From Clostridia bacterium (GTDB lineage: Bacteria > Bacillota > Clostridia > Christensenellales > DTU072), in assembly GCA_028701415.1 (NCBI GenBank), contig JAQVQU010000077.1, positions 1-6,583 of the forward strand: a stretch of 6,583 nucleotides of DNA, written 5' to 3'. The translations under genes were made by a program, and so were the position numbers. The notes beneath the pieces are model-generated. The model saw nothing but the letters and a program-made list of their open reading frames with translations, made no database searches and was not told the origin of the DNA. Shown one piece after another: positions 1 to 4,587 of this stretch (the first letter of the stretch is position 1; every line of letters starts with the position of its first letter).

Positions 1-3
1 CCC

Positions 4-486
4 TTAATCAATGTCTACATCATCAATTTCAACTGAGCCTGTCTTGGAATCAACGTGAACTTCAATTTCTAGCCCAGAAGAAGTCTCAAATTCAACTCTA
101 TAATAATACTTGGAATTAGTTAGAGGGGTCCGGACATCCAAATCACTGTGAACTCCCGTTACCTCAAGGGTATCTAAATCTTGTATGAACCCCGGATATT
201 CTCTGGTTATTACATCTATGGCAGCAATTTCTGCCTGATTTATTGCATAATCTCTATCGAATCTGATCGATTTTTTTGCATAAGCTGCAGCAGAACCTAA
301 AACGCCGCCAAGTATTGCACCCACGCTGACAAGAACAAACACTGTAGTGGTAACTAAAGCAATTATTGCAGTTTTCCACTTAAATGCTTTCTTTATTTTC
401 TTTATATCAAGTTCATCTGCCTCTGATATTACACCTTCAACGGCTTGTCCGCTGTCATGCTTATCTAGCATTTCATCTATGTTCAT
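4..486 (-). CDS. Membrane-anchored PepSY-like protein B, putative sigma-factor partner
   Basis: This 160-residue protein has an acidic N-terminus (about 1-28), a basic patch (KKIKKAFKWK, 29-38), one hydrophobic segment (about 39-70) and a C-terminal domain of about 90 residues. By the positive-inside rule the N-terminus should be cytoplasmic and the C-terminal domain outside. The C-terminal domain resembles a PepSY fold: a helix ending in a YPG motif (97-99), then strands YYYRVEFE and LEIEVHVD and a closing acidic DDVDID tail. It matches the C-terminal half of the product at 1020-1424, so the two are paralogues. It is translated right behind the ECF sigma gene with a 4-base ATGA overlap, and a GGAGG ribosome site lies at 494-498 inside the sigma gene. 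That position is typical of an anti-sigma factor, but no zinc-finger anti-sigma motif is seen. The anti-sigma or sensor role is therefore inferred; the membrane and PepSY-like assignment is firmer. Confidence 0.8.
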   Translation of the reverse strand: MNIDEMLDKHDSGQAVEGVISEADELDIKKIKKAFKWKTAIIALVTTTVFVLVSVGAILGGVLGSAAAYAKKSIRFDRDYAINQAEIAAIDVITREYPGFIQDLDTLEVTGVHSDLDVRTPLTNSKYYYRVEFETSSGLEIEVHVDSKTGSVEIDDVDID

Positions 487-965
487 ATTGTTGCCTCCAA
501 GATTTTTTTGATTTTTTGTCTCGCCTCGTATGCCGCTGATTTAACTTGTTCTTCGGTTTTTCCAACAATTTCCCCTATTTCCTTGAATTTTAGGTCTTCA
601 AAGTAATGAAGGATAATTATTTCTCTATAAAAGGTGTCAAGTTTATCGATTGCTTTGTACAAAGCAGCGTATTCCTCTTTCTTAATATACTTATCCGCTA
701 TGCTTTCAGAAGTATCAGCAAGCACATCTGGAAGGGATGTTTTTCTCTTTTCTTTACGTATGTAGTCAAGATAAGTAGTTTTTAATACCCGCAAAAGCCA
801 GAATTTAAAATGAGGGACCTCGTCGGGCAACTTGGAAAGAGCTTTATAGAAGGCATCTGATACTAGATCCTCTGCTATAGACTTGTTACGGCATAAAGAA
901 TATGCATAAAGCATAGCTTCGTTATAATATCTTCTGAATAATTGATCCAGGATATCTGTCTTCAT
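483..965 (-). CDS. ECF-type (group 4) RNA polymerase sigma factor
   Basis: This 160-residue protein has the two-domain layout of extracytoplasmic-function sigma factors. Sigma region 2 covers about residues 8-75, with the core-binding AEDLVSDAFYKAL segment at 31-43 and a basic -10-recognition end (DYIRKEKRK, 67-75). A linker of about 25 residues follows. Region 4 covers about 98-155, with the helix-turn-helix LKFKEIGEIVGKTEEQVKSA (125-144) that would read the -35 element. Regions 1 and 3 are absent, as usual for the group, and the length is normal. The product should direct RNA polymerase to a small regulon in response to an envelope or extracellular signal. The gene lies between two paralogous membrane proteins and ends in a 4-base overlap with the downstream one. 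An AGGAAGG ribosome site lies at 969-975. The AAC-N16-CGTT promoter upstream of the first gene suggests autoregulation. The subfamily and inducing signal cannot be told. Confidence 0.95.
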   Translation of the reverse strand: MKTDILDQLFRRYYNEAMLYAYSLCRNKSIAEDLVSDAFYKALSKLPDEVPHFKFWLLRVLKTTYLDYIRKEKRKTSLPDVLADTSESIADKYIKKEEYAALYKAIDKLDTFYREIIILHYFEDLKFKEIGEIVGKTEEQVKSAAYEARQKIKKILEATI

Positions 966-980
966 CTACCTTCCTAAAAT

Positions 981-1003
981 TTGCCGGGATTATCTCCCGG
1001 CAA
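981..1003 (-). terminator. Intercistronic hairpin, possible attenuator or partial terminator
   Basis: A perfect 9-bp stem (TTGCCGGGA against TCCCGGCAA) with a 5-base loop lies between the stop of the first cassette gene and the sigma gene start. On the transcribed strand it is followed by ATTTTAGG, a short imperfect U-tract that runs into the sigma ribosome site. It could partly terminate transcription after the first gene or stabilise its 3' end, giving more membrane protein than sigma. The structure is seen; the effect is inferred. Confidence 0.6.
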
Positions 1004-1019
1004 GAACTCTTATTTATAC

Positions 1020-1424
1020 TTAGTCATCTATATCAACATCTTTTACAATAATGTCATCTGTCTCGTAGTTTATTTCAAGGGTTATTTCATAATCTTTACT
1101 TTGATACTCAACCTCATATTTATAATATGAATTTAGTAATTTATCTCCGATAACAAGTATAACATCTGAATCCTTTTGAATAAAGGTTTGTCCGGGATAA
1201 CTTACCCTAAGAATTGTGTTGGCGTATAAGTTTGCATCCGAAATAGCTTCTTCTCTTGTATGTTCATTGTTTGCTATTGCCGAAAATCCAGCCATTCCAA
1301 ACACTACTCCGATAGTCAATACCACTAATACTGCCACTGCGATTAATGTTATCATAACCTTTGTTGGAATTAGTTTACCTTCTCTTCCTTTGTCAACATG
1401 TACTTTTTTGTTTGTGTCTGCCAT
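1020..1424 (-). CDS. Membrane-anchored PepSY-like protein A, first gene of the sigma cassette
   Basis: This 134-residue protein has a short polar, basic N-terminus (1-22), one hydrophobic segment (about 23-50) and a C-terminal domain predicted to lie outside the membrane. The C-terminal domain (about 55-134) parallels the product at 4-486: a helix leading to YPG (76-78), then strands YYKYEVEY and YEITLEINY and an acidic KDVDIDD end. Both are short PepSY-like domains, a fold known in peptidase propeptides and some extracytoplasmic regulators. The start is supported by AGGAGG at 1433-1438, 8 bases before the ATG. The gene directly follows an ECF-type promoter and precedes the sigma gene by 54 bases. 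Its N-terminus is shorter than that of protein B and lacks the acidic stretch, so it may be a sensor, decoy or envelope effector rather than the sigma-binding partner. Function is unproven. Confidence 0.8.
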   Translation of the reverse strand: MADTNKKVHVDKGREGKLIPTKVMITLIAVAVLVVLTIGVVFGMAGFSAIANNEHTREEAISDANLYANTILRVSYPGQTFIQKDSDVILVIGDKLLNSYYKYEVEYQSKDYEITLEINYETDDIIVKDVDIDD

Positions 1425-1460
1425 TTTGTTTTCCTCCTGTGATGGTCTTTATACCTAAGA

Positions 1461-1486
1461 AACGAACTACTTCCAAAAAGGTTGGA
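1461..1486 (-). promoter_or_regulatory. Putative ECF-sigma promoter (TCCAAC-N16-CGTT)
   Basis: On the minus strand, TCCAAC (1481-1486) is followed by exactly 16 bases and then CGTT (1461-1464). An AAC -35 core, often with a T-rich stretch after it (here CTTTTT), 16-17 bases from a CGT -10 core is the known pattern for ECF sigma promoters such as those of Bacillus SigW and SigX. Transcription would start near 1453-1455, leaving a leader of about 30 bases that carries the AGGAGG site. The position in front of the cassette encoding an ECF sigma fits autoregulation. Confidence 0.65.
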
Positions 1487-1502
1487 AAAATACATAAAAA
1501 AT

Positions 1503-1522
1503 TTGCATTTTCAATTGCATTT
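1503..1522. repeat. Short direct repeat upstream of the sigma-cassette promoter
   Basis: TTGCATTT occurs at 1503-1510 and again at 1515-1522, a 12-base period. The pair is framed by inverted arms ACATAAA (1492-1498) and TTTATGT (1520-1526). It sits roughly 20-40 bases upstream of the predicted -35 box on the minus strand, where an activator could bind. The sequence is A+T-rich, so chance is possible. Confidence 0.3.
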
Positions 1523-1612
1523 ATGTTTTCTATTCCAAATAGACTCTGCGATTGTGCGATTTTGAAAAATTATGTTTTTGTTAATTATAATCAAAAAATG
1601 TATTAACCGAGA

Positions 1613-2335
1613 TCAATTACACTCACTTTCATCACGAGAAAAAACCCAATACATATTCTCTTCTGAAAATTGGAAACCTATTTTCCTCTGGATCTTTAAG
1701 GATAGTTCATTCCCCATAACTACATGCCCATAGGGAATTCTTCCTTGTCTAACAAGGTGGTTAATAACGTGTGCCTCTAGAGCTGCCCCATATCCTTTTT
1801 CTCTATATTCTGGGAAAATATGTAGTAGTCCCACGCTTCCTTCCAGATGTACTCCCGCAAACCCAGTCATCTTTCCATCCTTATATCCGCAAAACATTTC
1901 CCCTCTCTCCCAAATTTCTCTAATCCCTTCGGGCGTTTCTCTTTTGTATGTTTCGGCAATGAAGGAGAGTTCCTCTTTCTTGGCTAGCTCAATCTTTATA
2001 TCCGTATTAATCACTACCTCCTTACCCTTAAGATAAGCGCATTGATAACACTCAACACATATATTTAAATTGAACTTTTTCATTATGTATTCTAGAGGGG
2101 CTTTTCGGCACACATTAATTAACTCAATTTTCTCTATTCCCTCAAGAAGTCTAATTCCCTCTTCCTCTGTTTCCGAAGATATAAGATACAATTCGCCCTT
2201 CTTTTCGTAAGCAAGAACAGCATTTTCGGATACCCTAACAATCTCTGCAGTTCCCCTAACTAGTGGATCAATTATGTTTATATTAGCGATAAAATTTTTA
2301 TTTAAAAACTTAAAAGCCTTATCTTTATCAACCAT
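1613..2335 (-). CDS. GNAT-family N-acetyltransferase with N-terminal extension
   Basis: This 240-residue protein carries a C-terminal GNAT domain (about 112-234) that would move an acetyl group from acetyl-CoA to an amine of an unknown substrate. The acetyl-CoA pyrophosphate-binding motif is clear: strand LLHIFPEYR followed by R178-x-x-G181-x-G183 at the start of a helix. Motif B follows as NELSLKIQRKIGFQF (209-223). The first 110 residues form a separate alpha/beta half with a CVECYQC cluster (93-99). This resembles the two-part GNATs common in clostridia, where the N-terminal half is a degenerate acetyltransferase-like fold (from memory of that family). An AAGGTGT ribosome site lies at 2339-2345. 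It is divergent from hipBA and ends 189 bases before the sigma cassette start, with no convincing terminator. Substrate unknown. Confidence 0.85.
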   Translation of the reverse strand: MVDKDKAFKFLNKNFIANINIIDPLVRGTAEIVRVSENAVLAYEKKGELYLISSETEEEGIRLLEGIEKIELINVCRKAPLEYIMKKFNLNICVECYQCAYLKGKEVVINTDIKIELAKKEELSFIAETYKRETPEGIREIWERGEMFCGYKDGKMTGFAGVHLEGSVGLLHIFPEYREKGYGAALEAHVINHLVRQGRIPYGHVVMGNELSLKIQRKIGFQFSEENMYWVFSRDESECN

Positions 2336-2369
2336 TTCACACCTTTTTTATTTTGTATTAGCCTAAATA

Positions 2370-2398
2370 ATACTACTATATGCCCCCAATAAAATCAA
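2370..2398 (-). promoter_or_regulatory. Possible sigma-A-type promoter for the GNAT gene
   Basis: On the minus strand TTGATT (2393-2398) and TAGTAT (2370-2375) are 17 bases apart, each matching four of six consensus positions. Transcription would start about 30 bases before the ATG. A better -10 (TATTAT, 2367-2372) overlaps but has no well-spaced -35. In such A+T-rich DNA this is only suggestive. Confidence 0.3.
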
Positions 2399-2491
2399 AT
2401 TAAATATATGCTCTGCAAAATCTCAACTTATCTGAATAACCAGAAATATAATGATTCTCCTATGCTCGTCTAGTTATTGTTTCTCAATGAA

Positions 2492-2511
2492 ATTATTGCT
2501 AATATATTATC
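2492..2511. promoter_or_regulatory. Distal HipB-type operator copy
   Basis: The 18 bases ATTATTGCTAATATATTA (2492-2509) recur exactly at 2532-2549, a 40-base shift. The core GCTAATATATTATC (2498-2511) is the near-palindromic form of the proximal site, with one mismatched pair. A weak tandem promoter could also use it (TTGTTT at 2477-2482, 17 bases, TAATAT at 2500-2505). Paired palindromic operators in front of hipBA operons are known; binding here is inferred. Confidence 0.6.
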
Positions 2512-2516
2512 TATAT

Positions 2517-2545
2517 TTGACAATAAATATTATTATTGCTAATAT
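2517..2545 (+). promoter_or_regulatory. hipBA promoter
   Basis: A perfect -35 box TTGACA (2517-2522) is followed by a 17-base spacer and TAATAT (2540-2545, four of six matches to TATAAT). The -10 box lies inside the proximal palindrome, so a repressor there would block polymerase. The expected transcription start is around 2551-2553, just before the antitoxin ATG at 2555. Confidence 0.7.
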
Positions 2546-2552
2546 ATTAGCA
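2532..2552. promoter_or_regulatory. Proximal HipB-type operator, perfect 16-bp palindrome
   Basis: TGCTAATATATTAGCA (2537-2552) is a perfect 16-base palindrome inside the second copy of the 18-base repeat (2532-2549). It covers the predicted -10 box and ends two bases before the antitoxin start codon. Xre/HipB dimers bind such dyads, so this is the likely site of autorepression. Its sequence differs from the TATCC-N8-GGATA operator of E. coli HipB. Confidence 0.7.
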
Positions 2553-2554
2553 TT

Positions 2555-2848
2555 ATGGATAACAACATTTTTGATATAGGAAAATTTGTCAACGTGGAGA
2601 CTGAACAATCGGTCTCTAGCAATTTAGTAAAAAGGTTCAAAATGCGCAGGAAGGAAATAAGGCTTTCTCAGCAAGAACTAGCAAAAAGATCGGGAGTTAG
2701 TTACTCTTCCATTAAAAGGTTCGAACAAACAGGAGACGTTTCTTTTTCCTCCCTTCTGAAAATTGCAGGGGCTATTGATTGCTTGGAGGACTTCAATAAG
2801 GTATTCACTACCCCGAAGGTGTTGAATCTTAAAGACTTGCGCAAATGA
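2555..2848 (+). CDS. hipB: HipB-like Xre-family antitoxin / autorepressor
   Basis: This 97-residue protein has an Xre-type helix-turn-helix domain (about 22-80). The core is LSQQELAKRSGVSYSSIKRF (37-56), with the usual pattern of a scaffold helix and a DNA-reading helix. A short N-terminal arm (1-20) and C-terminal tail (81-97) flank it. In known HipBA systems the antitoxin binds and inhibits the HipA kinase and represses the operon. The stop overlaps the hipA start as ATGA, so the two are translated together. The ATG at 2555 is preferred because the next one (Met30) would remove helix 1 of the domain. No Shine-Dalgarno precedes 2555, and the predicted transcription start is only 2-4 bases upstream, suggesting leaderless or near-leaderless translation. 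The family is clear; toxin pairing is inferred from synteny. Confidence 0.9.
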   Translation: MDNNIFDIGKFVNVETEQSVSSNLVKRFKMRRKEIRLSQQELAKRSGVSYSSIKRFEQTGDVSFSSLLKIAGAIDCLEDFNKVFTTPKVLNLKDLRK

Positions 2849-3954
2849 TAAACTACTTTAAAAAAATAGTTGTCAAGCACAACAAAAAAACTGTGGGATA
2901 CCTTGCGGAGCTATCTGAAACTGCAATCGCGTTTCAATATGACTCTAGTTGGTTAGAGGAAGGTTTTTCATTGTCCCCCTTTTCTCTGCCTCTCAACAAC
3001 AAGGTTTTCTATAACTCAAAGCCTATTTTCAATGGTTTGTTTGGAGTATTTCACGATTCAATGCCCGATGGATGGGGGGAGATTCTTCTCCGACGCTTTC
3101 TCGCAAAAAAAGGATACGACTATGACCAACTTTCTCCAATAATTAAATTGACTCTCATAGGTGAAAATGGTTTGGGAGGATTGATATACGAGCCCTCTCA
3201 ATCGACCAATACCACTAGTGAAGAATATGATTTAGATACTTTAGCCCTTGATATTGAAACTGTCCTTTCAGAGTCAGGTGCTGAAATAGATTTAGATTTG
3301 CTTTTTCGTTTAGGGGGATCAAGTGGGGGAGCTCGGCCAAAGGTACACCTGCAAATAAATTCAGAGCATTGGATAGTAAAATTTCCGTGTGTAATAGATA
3401 AACCTAGCATAGGAATCGAAGAATATAATGCGAATATTTTAGCAAAAAAATGTGGGATAAACGCAAATAATTGCAGGCTATTTCCTTCAAATATTTACCC
3501 TTCAGGATTATTTGGCGCACAAAGGTTTGACCGAAAAGGAGAACAAAGAACACACGTAATTTCCCTTTCGGCGATTCTTGAAACCTCTCACAGGATTCCT
3601 AACCTGGATTATATACATCTTTTTCAAGTTATAGATAAGATCAGTATAGACAAAGGGGACTCCTTGGAAGCGTTTAGGAGGATGTGCTTTAATGTATTCT
3701 ATGGAAACAAGGATGATCATGGAAAAAATATCTCATTCTTTTATGATGAAGATTTAAAGGGTTATCGATTATCTCCAGCCTACGATATAACCAGAACACC
3801 TTACAAGAGAGAACACGAGATGACAGTCTTTGGAAATGGAAACCCAAATGAAAATGACATTCTTGCCGTCGCAAAATATTTAAAACTTCCTTTAAAAGCT
3901 TGCAAAGATATTATGGATAAGACAAAAGCCATACTATTCTCTGGAGATTTATAA
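2845..3954 (+). CDS. hipA: HipA-family serine/threonine kinase toxin
   Basis: This 369-residue protein is a HipA-type kinase; E. coli HipA is about 440. The N-terminal subdomain (about 1-115) contains FNGLFGVFHDSMPDGWGE (62-79). The phosphate-binding loop GGSSGGARPK (157-166) follows; Ser159 lines up with the autophosphorylated Ser150 of E. coli HipA. Lys179 in WIVKFP fits the ATP-binding lysine, and EEYNANILAKKCGI (192-205) and RFDR (227-230) are usual family segments. The catalytic loop is DDHGKN (290-295), with Asp290 and Asn295 equivalent to Asp309 and Asn314. The metal-binding Asp314 lies in PAYD. All key residues are present, so it should be an active kinase. E. coli HipA phosphorylates glutamyl-tRNA synthetase; the target here is unknown. 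It has no clear ribosome site and appears translationally coupled to hipB. It ends facing yqeY. Confidence 0.93.
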   Translation: MINYFKKIVVKHNKKTVGYLAELSETAIAFQYDSSWLEEGFSLSPFSLPLNNKVFYNSKPIFNGLFGVFHDSMPDGWGEILLRRFLAKKGYDYDQLSPIIKLTLIGENGLGGLIYEPSQSTNTTSEEYDLDTLALDIETVLSESGAEIDLDLLFRLGGSSGGARPKVHLQINSEHWIVKFPCVIDKPSIGIEEYNANILAKKCGINANNCRLFPSNIYPSGLFGAQRFDRKGEQRTHVISLSAILETSHRIPNLDYIHLFQVIDKISIDKGDSLEAFRRMCFNVFYGNKDDHGKNISFFYDEDLKGYRLSPAYDITRTPYKREHEMTVFGNGNPNENDILAVAKYLKLPLKACKDIMDKTKAILFSGDL

Positions 3955-3972
3955 AAATACAAAATTTCCAAT

Positions 3973-3995
3973 AAAAAAGAGGCTCTCGCCTCTCT
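3973..3995 (-). terminator. Rho-independent terminator after the yqeY gene
   Basis: Read on the minus strand, AGAGGC-GAGA-GCCTCT forms a 6-bp stem, extendable to 8 with one G-U pair, capped by a GNRA-type loop and followed by a run of T residues ending at 3973. It lies about 100 bases past the yqeY stop. On the plus strand the same stem has an A-run before it and only CTAATT after it, so it is a weaker terminator for hipA, although it may serve both convergent genes. Confidence 0.8.
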
Positions 3996-4092
3996 AATTA
4001 CATTGTTATTTTGTGATTATAACGATTGATTTCATTAACACTTTTCTTTAATTTAACACACGAGAATGTATTATATATCAGTAGTTAATATA

Positions 4093-4506
4093 CTAAATTT
4101 TTCTTAATATTTCGCTTACTAGTTTCATGTCACATTTCCCAGCATAATTATCTCTAAAATATCTCATAACAGTGGGAACAGCCCTATCAGAAAGGCCTAA
4201 AATAATCTTGGTTATTTCCTCATCGGAGAGCATTTTCGGAAGATATTTTCTAATGCACTCTAGTTGAAGGTCAAGCGCAGCAACGGTTTCTTCTCTTCCA
4301 GCTTTTAAAAACCCCTCCCTTTCTTCAATAAGTTCTTTTTCTGTTTTCTGAATAGCTTGGACTACATCCAATTCAGTAATATCGCCCTTTCCACTTTTTT
4401 CCAAAAGCATTAGCTTGGATATAACAACGTTCAATGCCGCAACAGCATCCTTATCGTGTTTTTTCATTGCTTCAATTTTTTCTTTCTTTAAATCTGCAAG
4501 TGTCAT
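4093..4506 (-). CDS. YqeY-like protein (GatB/YqeY domain)
   Basis: This 137-residue soluble, helix-rich protein matches the YqeY family in order and content. It has an N-terminal helical part beginning with LKKEKIEAMKKHDK (6-19), a central VVQAIQKTEKELIEEREGF stretch (48-66), and the family's YLPKMLSDEEI segment (88-98). The C-terminal helical bundle (105-137) corresponds to the tail of the GatB subunit of the tRNA-dependent amidotransferase. Standalone YqeY proteins are widespread; the shared fold suggests tRNA contact but the exact role is not settled. At 137 residues it is about ten shorter than usual, and its C-terminal end is divergent. An AGAGGT ribosome site lies at 4512-4517, 5 bases from the ATG. 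It follows the S-component gene by 81 bases on the same strand, has promoter signals in that gap, and is closed by the terminator at 3973-3995. Confidence 0.85.
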   Translation of the reverse strand: MTLADLKKEKIEAMKKHDKDAVAALNVVISKLMLLEKSGKGDITELDVVQAIQKTEKELIEEREGFLKAGREETVAALDLQLECIRKYLPKMLSDEEITKIILGLSDRAVPTVMRYFRDNYAGKCDMKLVSEILRKI

Positions 4507-4530
4507 ATTCTACCTCTTGTATTTTTTACT

Positions 4531-4539
4531 ATTATAACA
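4531..4539 (-). promoter_or_regulatory. Extended -10 promoter of the yqeY gene
   Basis: On the minus strand TGTTATAAT (4531-4539) is a perfect extended -10 box (TG-n-TATAAT), with no good -35 at 17 bases. Transcription would start near 4524, leaving a short leader that includes AGAGGT. Two more TATAAT hexamers on the same strand (4551-4556 and 4574-4579) may be alternative starts. The yqeY gene can therefore be read independently of the upstream S-component gene. Confidence 0.5.
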
Positions 4540-4587
4540 AACAATCTGAGATTATACCTATTTTATTGATCCGATTATATCCTTTTT

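Noticed and set aside
1547..1561. TGCGATT repeated at an 8-base period
   Set aside because: Only two copies of 7 bases, with no palindrome and no relation to a promoter; likely chance.
1581..1597. Partial dyad TTAATTATAATCAA as terminator of the GNAT gene
   Set aside because: Purely A+T, broken by mismatches, and without a stable stem, so not a credible terminator.
1216..1606. Two plus-strand reading frames across the start of the first cassette gene and its upstream region
   Set aside because: The first is antisense to a well-supported membrane-protein gene and mirrors its hydrophobic segment. The second runs through the promoter region. Neither has a ribosome site or a recognisable domain.
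2555..2641. Alternative hipB start at Met30
   Set aside because: It has an AAGG stretch upstream but would remove the first helix of the Xre domain, so the longer form is preferred.
3198..3874. Three minus-strand reading frames inside hipA
   Set aside because: They lie antisense to conserved kinase motifs, are only 61-70 codons long, and show no ribosome sites or domain-like composition.
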